From contig NZ_CP099966.1 in NCBI RefSeq assembly GCF_025403485.1, forward strand, positions 124,001-188,000: DNA of 64,000 bases, in the 5' to 3' direction. Origin of the DNA: Chryseobacterium paludis (GTDB lineage Bacteria; Bacteroidota; Bacteroidia; Flavobacteriales; Weeksellaceae). Position numbers and translations under genes: made by a program. The notes beneath the pieces are model-generated. The model was given only the letters and a program-made list of their open reading frames with translations. It did no database searches and was not told the DNA's origin. This document shows, in pieces, positions 8,907 to 17,889 of this stretch (position 1 is its first letter; each line of letters starts with the position of its first letter).

Positions 8907-9455
8907 ATGAAAATTTCTTCTTCACAATTAATATCAGAATTAACGACGATTACCCAACAACACATCCAATATGTAGAAACACTTTTGCAGAAAACAGATC
9001 AAGAGCTGAATCACAGAACATCCGAAAATAGCTGGAGTGTTCTGGAGTGTATTGAACATCTTAATCTTTACGGAGGTTTTTATATTCCGGAGATTACCCA
9101 CAGGATATCTTCTTCTCATTCTACTACAAAGACTACATTTTCACCGGGAATCCTTGGTAATTATTTTGCAAAGTCGATGTTGCCAAAAGAAAAGCTAAAT
9201 ACAATGAAAACATTTAAAACAATGAATCCTATCCGCGCTAAGCTGGATAAAGGAGTATTGAAAAAATTCATTTGGCAAGAGCAACAACTATTAGTTCTGT
9301 TGGAAAAATCCAGAAACATTAATCTGGAGAAGACAAAAACAAGTATAAGTATTTCAAAACTGATCAAACTGAAACTAGGTGATACGTTACGTTTTGTTAT
9401 TTATCATAATGTTAGGCATATTGAACAGGCAAAAAAGGTTTTACTGGCTGTTTGA
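8907..9455 (+). CDS. DinB family protein
   Basis: A 182-residue DinB-superfamily protein. The SWSVLECIEHLNLYGGFYIPEI segment contributes the first metal-type histidine and IYHNVRHIEQAKKVL at the C-terminus the second and third. It is more divergent than the DinB gene at 541. It lies 54 bases after the Crp-like regulator, which probably controls or is cotranscribed with it. Enzymatic role is not known. Confidence 0.85.
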   Translation: MKISSSQLISELTTITQQHIQYVETLLQKTDQELNHRTSENSWSVLECIEHLNLYGGFYIPEITHRISSSHSTTKTTFSPGILGNYFAKSMLPKEKLNTMKTFKTMNPIRAKLDKGVLKKFIWQEQQLLVLLEKSRNINLEKTKTSISISKLIKLKLGDTLRFVIYHNVRHIEQAKKVLLAV

Positions 9456-9562
9456 AATTTTTGAAAAAATAGAAAAGTTAATAATGTGGATATTATAAAA
9501 ATTATTGAAATTGGAGCAGACTATTTTGTTTTGATTTCGTACTTTTAAACAAAAATTTACAC

Positions 9563-10168
9563 GTGAAAAAATTAGTATTCGCACTTTGCCTATCGGCTTC
9601 AGCTTTAAGTTTTGCACAAGACTATTCAGTACCGGCTGCAAGTCCGCGTCAGAAGGTGGAACAGCAGTTCTCTATGTCTAAAATCAGTATCGATTATGGA
9701 AGACCTGGTGTAAAAGGTCGTAAAATCTTTGGAGAATTAGTTCCTTATGGACAGGTTTGGCGAGCAGGGGCCAACTCATCTACAAAAATTACATTCGGAC
9801 AGGCTGTTAACTTCGGTGGTAAAATGGTGCCTGCAGGAACATATGGATTATTTATCGTTCCAACAGATAAAGAATGGAAAGTGATCTTAAATAAGGATTT
9901 TCAACAATGGGGTGCTTATACCTACGATCCGAAACAGGATGTGGTAGATGTTACTGTCCCTGTTAATAAATTAGCTGACAAGCAAGAATGGTTTGAAATT
10001 ACATTAAATCCTACGGATGAAAATTCTGGGAATTTAGTGATCAAATGGGATATGGCTCAGGCAGAAGTTGCCTTAAAACCTGCAAAATTAGATGCCGTAA
10101 TCAAAATTTCAGATAAACTGAAAGAAATCAAAAAAATAGAAACTGACGCTGCTAAAACAAAAAGCTAA
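9563..10168 (+). CDS. DUF2911 domain-containing secreted protein
   Basis: A 201-residue protein starting with GTG and a Sec signal peptide (MKKLVFALCLSASALSFAQ). The body matches DUF2911: SPRQKVEQQFSMSKISIDYGRPGVKGRKIFG, then PYGQVWRAGANSSTKITF and VPAGTYGLFIVP. The domain is common in Bacteroidota periplasmic or surface proteins, but no role has been established. The C-terminal 30 residues are lysine-rich. Confidence 0.9.
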   Translation: MKKLVFALCLSASALSFAQDYSVPAASPRQKVEQQFSMSKISIDYGRPGVKGRKIFGELVPYGQVWRAGANSSTKITFGQAVNFGGKMVPAGTYGLFIVPTDKEWKVILNKDFQQWGAYTYDPKQDVVDVTVPVNKLADKQEWFEITLNPTDENSGNLVIKWDMAQAEVALKPAKLDAVIKISDKLKEIKKIETDAAKTKS

Positions 10169-10172
10169 GACA

Positions 10173-10703
10173 ATGAATTTTTCTATTCAATCTATTTTAG
10201 AAGATAATGAATTTCAATTAATCCCCTTAATACAAGGGGATTTTGAATCTGTATATGAAGTAGCTTCTGATCCCAGAGTCTGGGAACAGCATCCTAATAA
10301 AGACAGATACAAAAGAGAGGTTTTTGAGAGTTTTTTTAAAGGTGCGATTGAAAGTAAAGGTGCTTTTAAAATTATAGATAAAGCTTCCGGGAATATATTG
10401 GGAAGCAGCCGATACTATGATTTTGATGAAAAGGACAATCATATTTTTATTGGATATACTTTTTATGGCACAAAATCCTGGGGAAAAGGGGTAAATCCAA
10501 GAGTTAAAAAACTGATGCTGGATTATATTTTTCAATTTGTAAATAAAGTTCATTTCCATATTGGGAAAGAGAACTTCCGTTCCCAAATTGCCTTGGAAAG
10601 ATTGGGTGGAGAAAAAATAGGGGAAGAAGAAGTAGCCTATTTTGCAGAACCCACAAGAACCAATTTTGTATATGAAATAAAAAAGGAAAATTGGCTGAAA
10701 TGA
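10173..10703 (+). CDS. GNAT family N-acetyltransferase
   Basis: A 176-residue acetyltransferase of the RimJ/RimL type. The beta4-alpha3 region IGYTFYGTKSWGKGVNPRVKKLMLDYIF carries the acetyl-CoA binding motif, here with G-x-G-x-N in place of the canonical Q/RxxGxG/A, and FHIGKENFRSQIALERLGGEKIGE is the conserved asparagine and C-terminal region. The substrate cannot be told. Its stop codon overlaps the start of the cupin gene (ATGA). Confidence 0.85.
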   Translation: MNFSIQSILEDNEFQLIPLIQGDFESVYEVASDPRVWEQHPNKDRYKREVFESFFKGAIESKGAFKIIDKASGNILGSSRYYDFDEKDNHIFIGYTFYGTKSWGKGVNPRVKKLMLDYIFQFVNKVHFHIGKENFRSQIALERLGGEKIGEEEVAYFAEPTRTNFVYEIKKENWLK

Positions 10704-11059
10704 AAAAATATAAAATTCAGAAATCACCATTTGTAGTTCCTACAACAGACGGGAAATTGATCGAGGAGCATTGGGGAAATTCTACGCAAAATCCTAATGT
10801 ATCCATCGCTCATATGGTAGCACCACCTGATTGGAGTGAACCCCATCAGACGCCTCAGTTTGATGAATTTACAATTATTATTTCAGGAAAAAAGCAGTTT
10901 GAAATAGATGGTGAAATAGTCACCCTTGAAAAAGGACAGAGTATTATGGTGGAAAAAGGAGCAAGAGTCCGCTACAGCAACCCTTTTACCGAGCCTTGTG
11001 AGTACATTGCAATCTGCCTTCCTGCTTTTTCGATGGATTTGGTGAATAGAGAAGGATAA
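10700..11059 (+). CDS. cupin domain-containing protein
   Basis: A 119-residue single-domain cupin starting at the ATG that overlaps the preceding stop. Metal-site features are visible: SEPHQTPQFDEFTIIISGKKQFEIDGE (first cupin motif with H and E ligands) and the second motif around KGARVRYSNPFTEP, which lacks the final histidine. Such proteins can be small-molecule enzymes or binding proteins; no substrate is evident. An upstream TTG (10691) in the same frame is less likely. Confidence 0.85.
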   Translation: MKKYKIQKSPFVVPTTDGKLIEEHWGNSTQNPNVSIAHMVAPPDWSEPHQTPQFDEFTIIISGKKQFEIDGEIVTLEKGQSIMVEKGARVRYSNPFTEPCEYIAICLPAFSMDLVNREG

Positions 11060-11070
11060 TTTTTTTAATG

Positions 11071-11153
11071 TAACAATTTACCAATAAATTAATGCTGCAA
11101 AATTGAATCAAGTGACCATATCATTGCTACATTATTAAACTGGTAAATTGTTA
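11071..11153. repeat. intergenic inverted repeat with 13-bp ends
   Basis: Perfect 13-bp arms (TAACAATTTACCA at 11071-11083 and its complement at 11141-11153) enclose 57 bases that are partly self-complementary near the arms. The unit fills the gap between two convergent genes. It looks like a small dispersed palindromic element or a long terminator. Confidence 0.6.
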
Positions 11154-11164
11154 GATTGAAGCTT

Positions 11165-11908
11165 TCACTTCAAAATTTCTTTCAGGAACATCAACGTATG
11201 ATTCCAGGCTCTTTTTGCCATTACTTCATTATAATCAGGAGATTTTGGATCCGTGAAAGTGTGCTTAGAGTGTGCATAGGTGATAATTTGCCAGTCAGCA
11301 TTTCCTTCATTCATTTCTTTGATCAGATTGTCGTAATCCTGTTGGGTTACTCCTTTGTCTTCTGCTGGATTTTCAATTAACATCTTAGGACCTATTGCTC
11401 CATTTTTTCTAGTTTGGTCCTTACCAATACTTCCATGAATGGAAACAATGCCGGCTATGGGCATATTAGATCTGGCAACTTCTAATGCTCCAGTTCCACC
11501 AAAACAGTATCCGATAACTGCTAATTTATTAGCAACAGCACCACTTTTTTTAAGTTGATCCAGTGCCAATGAAATACGCTTCTGATATTCTGCATAATTT
11601 TGTTTATAATGTCCTGAGGTTTTTCCTGCGGCATCATTATCCGCAGGGATATTTCCTTCTCCATAAATATCTGCTATAAAAGCAATATAACCTTGCTTCT
11701 CAAGTTCTATGGCTGCATTTTTAGCTTCATCATCAATTCCTTTCCATGCGGGTAATACCAATACTCCCGGAAGTTTTTTTCCGGCGTTTGAAGTTACTAG
11801 GCCATTCAGTTTTTGTGAGCCGTCCTGGTAGGAAACTGTTTTAAGGTTTTGGCTGAATAGAGCTCCAGATGTCATAAAGAGAGTTGCTAATAAGATTGAA
11901 CGTATCAT
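11165..11908 (-). CDS. dienelactone hydrolase family protein, secreted
   Basis: A 247-residue alpha/beta hydrolase with an N-terminal signal peptide (MIRSILLATLFMTSGALFSQ). The nucleophile elbow is GYCFGGTG, with cysteine as in dienelactone hydrolases. HTFTDP near the C-terminus supplies the catalytic histidine and the ENPAEDKGV region the acid-loop area. Most such exported homologues act on unknown esters or lactones. It is convergent with the cupin gene. Confidence 0.9.
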   Translation of the reverse strand: MIRSILLATLFMTSGALFSQNLKTVSYQDGSQKLNGLVTSNAGKKLPGVLVLPAWKGIDDEAKNAAIELEKQGYIAFIADIYGEGNIPADNDAAGKTSGHYKQNYAEYQKRISLALDQLKKSGAVANKLAVIGYCFGGTGALEVARSNMPIAGIVSIHGSIGKDQTRKNGAIGPKMLIENPAEDKGVTQQDYDNLIKEMNEGNADWQIITYAHSKHTFTDPKSPDYNEVMAKRAWNHTLMFLKEILK

Positions 11909-11999
11909 ATTTTGTAATTTTTTAAATAAGATTTGATCCTGTCATTTCAATTGGCAATGACCTATCATATCAATAGAAATCTACATCTAAATTAATAAA

Positions 12000-12043
12000 A
12001 ATAACTTATAATAATGATTGTCAAAATATTATTATAAGTTATT
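12000..12043 (-). terminator. AT-rich hairpin terminator after the HAD gene
   Basis: A perfect 16-bp inverted repeat (12000-12015 and 12028-12043, 12-nt loop) overlaps the last bases of the HAD gene. It is the likely terminator of that minus-strand transcript, separating it from the hydrolase gene. Confidence 0.65.
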
Positions 12044-12653
12044 AGAACTTTAGCCCTATATCAATCAGTTCCTGTTCTAGATTAGTATCTGCATACACCT
12101 GAACAGTATGAAAGCCCAGGGTTTTTGCCATTTCTATATTTTTGGGATTATCATCAATAAAAAGGGATTCGTTAGCTTGAATGTTGTAACGCTCCAATAA
12201 AAGATGCCAGATTTTAGGGTCAGGTTTTATTAATTTTTCAGTTCCTGAAACGACGATCTTACCATCGAAAAGCTGAAAAAAGTCATAGTTTTCCAAAGCA
12301 TAAGGAAAGGTTTCTTCGGACCAGTTGGTCAATCCATACAAATGATAATCTGTTTTGCTTAGTTTTCTAAGAACTTCTACATTTTGTGGGATCTCGCTTT
12401 TCAACATGACATGCCAATTGTCATAATAAGCCCTGAGTTCTCTCTCCCAATCAGGAAATTTCTGAACCTGTATATTGGTTCCTTCCATGAGACTTCTTCC
12501 CCGGTCCTGTTCTTCATTCCATTCCGATTGAGCAATGTGGGTAAGGAAATATTCCATTCTGTTATCGTCATTAAAATAATCTTTAAAAAAATATCTTGGA
12601 TTCCAATCCATTAAAACGCCCCCGAAATCGAATATTATGTTTTTGATGTTCAT
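12042..12653 (-). CDS. HAD family hydrolase (subfamily IA)
   Basis: A 203-residue haloacid-dehalogenase-type phosphatase starting MNIKNIIFDFGGVLMDW; an ATG three codons upstream is possible. Motif I is IFDFGGVL, in which the second catalytic aspartate is replaced by glycine-glycine as in the DFGGVL subgroup; motif II is YGLTNWS; motif III lysine is in EKLIKPDPKIW; motif IV is LFIDDNPKN. Probably a phosphatase on a sugar or nucleotide phosphate. Monocistronic. Confidence 0.9.
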   Translation of the reverse strand: MNIKNIIFDFGGVLMDWNPRYFFKDYFNDDNRMEYFLTHIAQSEWNEEQDRGRSLMEGTNIQVQKFPDWERELRAYYDNWHVMLKSEIPQNVEVLRKLSKTDYHLYGLTNWSEETFPYALENYDFFQLFDGKIVVSGTEKLIKPDPKIWHLLLERYNIQANESLFIDDNPKNIEMAKTLGFHTVQVYADTNLEQELIDIGLKF

Positions 12654-13103
12654 ATCAATCATTTAAATTTTATTTAACCATATTTTATCTGACCACAAAA
12701 GGAACAAAAGTTTTTTTTGGGTATTTAAAATTTGAAGTTTTTTGTTTTGAAAAATAAGGAGATCACCTAAGACGAGAATCAAAAGATTTCCAAAATGCTT
12801 ATGTGTCCTTTTATTGTGACTTTAATTAAAGCACTTTAAATTTATAAAAATTTAAAGTCATATTAACTATCATATGCATTTAAAAATTGTGAACTTTAGT
12901 TAACAACAGAGCCAAAGAAGATTCTTTTTAAAATTTAGTATTTTCAAAAACTCAAATGCAGTCTTTGGGGTACATTAAAACTTTTATGACTTTTTTGGTT
13001 TATATCTATGAATAGGCAAGACTGAGATTCCAGACGCCAATTCGCTTAGATCTGAATGACAAACTTTGCGCAGGATTTTCCCTAGATAAATAATATAAAC
13101 TGA
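12654..13103. other. intergenic region with AT-rich hairpin
   Basis: No convincing gene is seen. It contains an 11-bp perfect AT-rich inverted repeat (12833-12843 and 12848-12858, 4-nt loop) and the upstream region of the minus-strand HAD gene. Nothing else could be recognised. Confidence 0.4.
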
Positions 13104-13538
13104 TTAATTATCTGCTTTATAAAATTGATACTGGTCATTCTCAAAATAAGCATTAATATGCTGCAAGCCGTTGGTTAAAATGATCTCTTTAGCGCCAATA
13201 ATTGAATTGTATCTTGCGGTTTGCTCAAAAGTTTTTTCAGTCAGTTTGATCTGTGGAGCCTTACATTCGATTAAAATTTTTGGCTGTGCTTTTTCTGTAA
13301 TAAGCAGGTCAATTCTTTTAGTAAGACCATTTAAAACGATCTTTTTTTCTGTAATCAATGCAGATACAGAATAGGATTTTACTGTGAGATAATAATGTAT
13401 CCAATGTTGTCTTACCCACTCTTCAGGGGTAAGCAAAAGGTAAGTTTTACGAACTAAATCATAAATAAAAAACTTATCTTTGTCTTTCTTGAATTTAAAA
13501 TCAAAAGTTTCCTGAAAATTCAGTTTTGGAAGTTCCAT
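13104..13538 (-). CDS. HsdR-N-like (type I restriction R N-terminal domain) protein
   Basis: A 144-residue single-domain protein. The core LTKRIDLLITEKAQPKILIECKAP is a PD-(D/E)xK nuclease fold signature (D in RIDLL, E-x-K in IECKAP), followed by the QTARYNSIIGAKEIILTNG helix and strand typical of HSDR_N_2 proteins. It lacks any helicase, so it is not a restriction enzyme by itself. It is divergent from holA, from which it is separated by only six bases, a pairing that I recall as common in flavobacteria. Confidence 0.8.
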   Translation of the reverse strand: MELPKLNFQETFDFKFKKDKDKFFIYDLVRKTYLLLTPEEWVRQHWIHYYLTVKSYSVSALITEKKIVLNGLTKRIDLLITEKAQPKILIECKAPQIKLTEKTFEQTARYNSIIGAKEIILTNGLQHINAYFENDQYQFYKADN

Positions 13539-13544
13539 TAAAAG

Positions 13545-14582
13545 ATGAAAGAATTAGATTTAATCCTCAAAAATATTAAAAATAAAGAAGTTTTACCGAT
13601 TTATTTTTTCCACGGAGATGAACCTTATTTTATTGACGTTGCTGTAAAAGCTCTTGAACACGACTTTTTGGAAGAAGATGAAAAAGCTTTCAACCAGACC
13701 GTGACTTATGGAAAAGATACTTCTTATCAGGAAGTTCTTTCTTTGGCAAGGCAGTTTCCCATGATGGGAGATAAACAGGTGATTATTGTAAAAGAAGCTC
13801 AGGATCTAAAACTTAATGACGAAGAAAATAGAATTCTGGAAGCGTATGTTGAAAATCCGATTCCATCAACAGTTCTGGTTTTTGCCCACAAACATAAAAA
13901 GCTGGATAGCAGGAAAAAGGTGACAAAAGCTTTAGATAAGGCAAAAGCACTTTTCCTCAGTGAATCGATCAGAGAGAATAATCTTCCGAAATGGATTGCT
14001 GATGAATGTTCTAAATTAAGCATAAAAACAGCCCCAAATATTTCTCACCTTTTAGCAGAATATCTTGGAAATGATCTTTCAAGGATCGCCAATGAATTGG
14101 GTAAATTAAAAATAATCCTTAAAGAAGGAGAGCTTTTGGATGGCACGATTATCGAAAACCATATCGGAATCAGTAAGGAATATAATGTTTTCGAACTCCA
14201 AAAGGCTCTAGGAACGAAAAATGCAAATGCAGCATTTAAAATTGCCCATTTTATGGGAAAGAATCCTAAGAATAATCCTTTTGTAATGATGTTGGCGAGT
14301 TTGTATAACTATTTCTCAAATGTTATTATTTATCAGACAATGCCGGGACAGTCGCCACAGGCTATTGCTTCCCAAATGGGGATTAATCCTTACTTCATCA
14401 AAGATTACGCAGAAAGTGCAAGGTTATATCCTTTAAAACATGCTACGAGAGTGGTTTCTATTTTAAGGGAATTTGATATGAAAGGAAAAGGTTTGGGAGC
14501 GGTAAATATGAGTGAAGCAGAGTTGATCAAGGAATTGGTATATAAGATTATTAATGTCGATAAATTTAAGATGAAAGTTTAG
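13545..14582 (+). CDS. holA: DNA polymerase III subunit delta
   Basis: A 345-residue clamp-loader delta subunit, the wrench that opens the sliding clamp. Features: VLPIYFFHGDEPYFIDVAVKAL at the N-terminus, the middle domain LAEYLGNDLSRIANELGKLKI, the EYNVFELQKALGTKNANAAFKIAHFM region, and the C-terminal collar helix NMSEAELIKELVYKII. Length is normal for the family. It is transcribed away from the HsdR-N-like gene and followed by about 250 bases without a gene. Confidence 0.93.
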   Translation: MKELDLILKNIKNKEVLPIYFFHGDEPYFIDVAVKALEHDFLEEDEKAFNQTVTYGKDTSYQEVLSLARQFPMMGDKQVIIVKEAQDLKLNDEENRILEAYVENPIPSTVLVFAHKHKKLDSRKKVTKALDKAKALFLSESIRENNLPKWIADECSKLSIKTAPNISHLLAEYLGNDLSRIANELGKLKIILKEGELLDGTIIENHIGISKEYNVFELQKALGTKNANAAFKIAHFMGKNPKNNPFVMMLASLYNYFSNVIIYQTMPGQSPQAIASQMGINPYFIKDYAESARLYPLKHATRVVSILREFDMKGKGLGAVNMSEAELIKELVYKIINVDKFKMKV

Positions 14583-14831
14583 TTTATTGTAGAGTTGGGA
14601 GGTTCGGGATGCGAGTCACGGGGAAGGAAGTGAAATGTTGTTAGTTGCAAGTTGTTTAAAAGCCGTTTCGCGATTTCAAAATGAGCCCCAATAACGGTCA
14701 GCAACGTATAAAAACAATCATTGACAGTCGACATATTGATTATTGACAAGTATCATTAAAATTCCTTTAATAAAACATTAAAAATTACGAAATTAGCAGA
14801 CTTTAATTTTAATCTTTTTGAAAAGTAAATT

Positions 14832-15773
14832 ATGGAGCAAAACATTTTAGATTGTGTAATAGTTGGATCAGGGCCTTCTGGCTTTACAGCGGCAATTTAT
14901 GCGGCAAGAGCAGATCTGAAGCCTGAATTATATACAGGCTTAGAGCCAGGCGGACAATTAACAACAACAACGGAGGTTGATAACTTTCCCGGATATCCTG
15001 CTGGTATTACAGGTCCTGAAATGATGATGGATTTGCAAAAACAAGCGGAAAGATTTGATACCAAAGTTCATTATGAAATGATCACGAAAGTGGAACTTTC
15101 TAAAGAAAAGGGTGGTGTTCACAAATTATTTGCCGGAAATAAAGAGATCCTTGCTAAAACCGTGATTATTTCTACAGGAGCTACAGCTAAGTATTTAGGT
15201 CTTGATGACGAAAAAAAATATAATGGAGGTGGAGTTTCTGCATGTGCTACTTGTGATGGATTTTTCTACAGAGGAAAAGATGTAGTAGTAGTAGGAGCCG
15301 GTGATACTGCGGCGGAAGAAGCAACTTACCTTGCAAAATTGGTTAATAAAGTGACGATGTTGGTGAGAAAGGATGTTTTCAGAGCTTCAAAAGCGATGAT
15401 CCACAGAGTAGAAAATACACCAAACATTGAAGTGAAATTCAACCACGAATTAATAGGAATAGAAGGGGAGAATAATCTTGTTGAAAGAGCGGTTGTTATT
15501 GATAACCAAACTCAGGAAAAATCTACGGTTGATGTTCATGGAATTTTTATCGCTATTGGTCACAAACCGAATACTGATATTTTTGTAGGACAAATTGACT
15601 TGGATGAAAACGGATATATCTTAACAGAAAAAGGATCTACAAGAACAAACTTACCTGGAGTTTTTGCTGCTGGTGATGTTCAGGATCATATTTACAGACA
15701 AGCAATTACAGCTGCTGGAAGTGGATGTATGGCGGCAATGGATGCTGAAAAGTATCTTGCTGAGTTACATTAA
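14832..15773 (+). CDS. trxB: thioredoxin-disulfide reductase
   Basis: A 313-residue flavoprotein that reduces thioredoxin with NADPH in the cytoplasm. FAD motif GSGPSGFTAAIYAAR is at residues 12-26, the redox-active pair is in CATCDG, the NADPH motif is VVGAGDTAAEEA, and GVFAAGDVQD near the C-terminus is the second FAD motif. Length is normal. It ends 20 bases before a strong hairpin terminator and precedes the tRNA-Ser used by the mobile element. Confidence 0.97.
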   Translation: MEQNILDCVIVGSGPSGFTAAIYAARADLKPELYTGLEPGGQLTTTTEVDNFPGYPAGITGPEMMMDLQKQAERFDTKVHYEMITKVELSKEKGGVHKLFAGNKEILAKTVIISTGATAKYLGLDDEKKYNGGGVSACATCDGFFYRGKDVVVVGAGDTAAEEATYLAKLVNKVTMLVRKDVFRASKAMIHRVENTPNIEVKFNHELIGIEGENNLVERAVVIDNQTQEKSTVDVHGIFIAIGHKPNTDIFVGQIDLDENGYILTEKGSTRTNLPGVFAAGDVQDHIYRQAITAAGSGCMAAMDAEKYLAELH

Positions 15774-15792
15774 TACTTATTTTTATATAATA

Positions 15793-15830
15793 TACAATAA
15801 ACGCATCATTGATTTGATGCGTTTATTGTA
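15793..15830. terminator. strong hairpin terminator after trxB
   Basis: A perfect 16-bp inverted repeat (15793-15808 and 15815-15830) with a 6-nt loop sits 20 bases after the trxB stop. GC pairs are in the upper stem, TTTATTGTA in the right arm. Confidence 0.85.
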
Positions 15831-15936
15831 TATCTGATTTTCTCAAATTTTGTTGATCAGTAAGTAGATTACAGAAAATAATTAAGTTGATTTTTAGTGG
15901 ATTATTTCAATTTGCTAAAATTTATCTAATAATTAT

Positions 15937-15967
15937 TTTGTCAGAATTAAAAAACATTCTATATTTG
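15937..15967 (+). promoter_or_regulatory. promoter of tRNA-Ser
   Basis: TTTG (15937-15940), 19-base spacer, TATATTTG (15960-15967): an exact match to the Bacteroidota sigma-ABfr consensus, 34 bases ahead of the tRNA. Confidence 0.75.
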
Positions 15968-16001
15968 CACCACTGAAAACGACAGTATAACTGGAGTTTA
16001 A

Positions 16002-16086
16002 GGAGAGATGGCAGAGTGGTCGATTGCGATAGTCTTGAAAACTATTGACTGTAACAGGTCCGGGGGTTCGAATCCCTCTCTCTCCG
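16002..16086 (+). tRNA. tRNA-Ser (anticodon UGA)
   Basis: An 85-base tRNA. The acceptor stem is GGAGAGA (16002-16008) with TCTCTCC (16079-16085) and discriminator G16086. The anticodon loop is CTTGAAA, giving UGA, between ATAGT and ACTAT stems. A variable arm of serine type follows, then T arm GGGGG-TTCGAAT-CCCTC. No CCA is encoded. The integrase gene lies just downstream, so the 3' end is the probable attachment site of the ICE. Confidence 0.95.
16060..16086. other. probable ICE attachment site (left end) in tRNA-Ser 3' end
   Basis: Tyrosine integrases commonly recombine within the T-arm/acceptor end of tRNA genes, and an integrase gene lies 272 bases downstream. The tRNA is intact here, so the element end would restore it. 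The matching right-end copy is not within the window. Exact core boundaries cannot be set from one end. Confidence 0.5.
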
Positions 16087-16127
16087 CTATAAGTGAAAGC
16101 ATACACTAACAAATGCTTAAAAGAGCT

Positions 16128-16171
16128 AATAAAGCCTGCAATTTTAAAAAATTGCAGGCTTTATTTTTTTT
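16128..16171 (+). terminator. intrinsic terminator after tRNA-Ser
   Basis: Perfect 16-bp arms (16128-16143 and 16150-16165), extended by two further A-T pairs into the short loop, followed by a run of T to 16171. It should end the tRNA transcript and insulate the integrase gene. Confidence 0.85.
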
Positions 16172-16210
16172 GAGGAAATCCCAAAATTTGCAAAAAGCCT
16201 CATAATCTAT

Positions 16211-16286
16211 GTGGCAATATCGTGGCACTTTTAGGTTATGAAAAAAAGTGCCACAGATTAGTACTTAATATGTTGATAATCAACAT
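16211..16286. repeat. repeat cluster upstream of the integrase: GTGGCA sites and palindrome
   Basis: GTGGCA occurs at 16211 and 16222, and its complement at 16249-16254. The second and third form an 11-bp inverted repeat, GTGGCACTTTT (16222-16232) with 16244-16254. A second palindrome with perfect 8-bp arms, ATGTTGAT-A-ATCAACAT, spans 16270-16286. Placed between the presumed attachment site and int, these are candidates for integrase arm sites or excisionase/regulator sites. This is inference from position and symmetry. Confidence 0.55.
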
Positions 16287-16357
16287 GTATTGCAGGCGTA
16301 CGACTTGATTTGAAGAAGCATTATTTCGAAATTTATTAATACTAAAATTTTCGAATT

Positions 16358-17770
16358 ATGCTAGAGATTAGTTATGGGCTAACATTCTTTTTAAAAAGCC
16401 CGAAAAGTAAATCTGAACTATTCAGATATGTTTATGTGAGAATTACCGTTGATGGAGTTCCTAAGGAAACCTCAACGAAGCGCAAATGGGATATGCGCAG
16501 ATGGGATCAGAATTTAGAAAGAGCTATTGGTACGAAAGAAGATGCTAGGTCGCTCAATTTCTTTTTAGATTCCCTACAATTAAAAGTTGATAATTTCAAA
16601 ACTGAGTTAGTCAATACAGGAAAAACAATTATTGCTGCTCGGATTATTGAATTTATAAAAGGAAACGAACCTTCAAAAGCTAAAGTACTTGAAGAATTTC
16701 AGACGCATAATGATGAGTTGCAGGCGTTAGTTGAAAAGAAAGAGTTTGCAAAGGGAACTCATACCCGTTATGTGACTGCACGTTCTCATGTGCAGGAATT
16801 TATTTTTTTTAAATATAAAAGAGATGATCTTGAATTTCGTGAATTGAATTATGAATTTGTCACTGACTATATGTTTTATCTGAAAACAGTCAGGAACTGT
16901 TCCAATAATACAAGTTTGAAATACATATCAAATTTTAAAAAGATAGTGCTCCGTGCGATTGCAAAGGAACTTATTCTACAAGATCCATTTAAATTGTTTA
17001 AAAGCAAAAAGACGAAGATTAAAAAGAAACCTTTGACTAGGGTGGAATTACAAGCACTAGAAAATAAAGAGTTTCAGAGCGATAGACTTTCCACTATTCG
17101 GGATATATTTGTTTTTCAATGTTATACCGGTCTAGCCTATATTGATGCCTATCAATTAAAAAAAACGGATATTAAGGAAGGGAATGATGGCAGATTGTGG
17201 ATTATGAGCAGTCGACAAAAATCAAAATCCAATACGGACATACCCCTTCTTCCCAAAGCATTAGAAATTTTGAATAAATATAAGGATAATCCTCTGTGTA
17301 TATCAAGAGGTTCAATACTCCCAGTGAAATCCAATCAAAAGATGAACGAGTATCTTAAAGAAATAGCAACGTTGTGTGGGATCAATACATCTCTTAATAC
17401 ACACAAAGCAAGACGAACATTTGCCAGTACGATAACTCTTAATAACGGTGTACCAATAAATGTTGTTAAAGAAATGCTGGGGCACCACTCTGTAAAACAG
17501 ACTGAAGACTATGCTATTACTGAACAGGAAACGATAAGCCGGGAAATGATAGAATTAAACGAAAGATTGTCAGGTTCAGAATCTTCACAAATTGAGAATG
17601 AGGAAGATATTGCAAGACTATTAAAGCACCTTAATAAAGAGTTTGTGAATCTAAAATTAGCGCAACATACAAGCGAACGAAACGTTTTTAAAATTAGGCT
17701 GGCCCAATTTGAGGCGAGTTTTAAGAAATTTAAGGCAGATATCAGCAAAGTTGTAAAAGCCACTATTTGA
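16358..17770 (+). CDS. int: tyrosine-type site-specific integrase
   Basis: A 470-residue ICE integrase. It has an N-terminal arm-DNA-binding domain (about 1-100), a SAM-like core-binding domain (about 105-215) and a catalytic domain (about 225-400). Catalytic region: CYTGLAYIDAYQL at the position of the first arginine (replaced, as in many IntDOT-like enzymes), HKARRTFAST (H-x-x-R) and GHHSVKQTEDYAI with the histidine and nucleophilic tyrosine. A C-terminal helical extension of about 70 residues follows. It should integrate and excise the element at tRNA-Ser. Confidence 0.93.
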   Translation: MLEISYGLTFFLKSPKSKSELFRYVYVRITVDGVPKETSTKRKWDMRRWDQNLERAIGTKEDARSLNFFLDSLQLKVDNFKTELVNTGKTIIAARIIEFIKGNEPSKAKVLEEFQTHNDELQALVEKKEFAKGTHTRYVTARSHVQEFIFFKYKRDDLEFRELNYEFVTDYMFYLKTVRNCSNNTSLKYISNFKKIVLRAIAKELILQDPFKLFKSKKTKIKKKPLTRVELQALENKEFQSDRLSTIRDIFVFQCYTGLAYIDAYQLKKTDIKEGNDGRLWIMSSRQKSKSNTDIPLLPKALEILNKYKDNPLCISRGSILPVKSNQKMNEYLKEIATLCGINTSLNTHKARRTFASTITLNNGVPINVVKEMLGHHSVKQTEDYAITEQETISREMIELNERLSGSESSQIENEEDIARLLKHLNKEFVNLKLAQHTSERNVFKIRLAQFEASFKKFKADISKVVKATI

Positions 17771-17889
17771 ACTTATTGCTATAGAAATAAAGTTAACGCT
17801 ATATCTGAATCAGTAAAATAATTGATTTCATTCATTCGGTGTAGGTATTAAAAAACTTTTCATAAATTACCTAAAATAATGTAAATACA

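Noticed and set aside
14583..14831. Possible small RNA or riboswitch ahead of trxB
   Set aside because: The region has a short GC-rich tract but no stable hairpin pattern or known riboswitch motif that I recognise.
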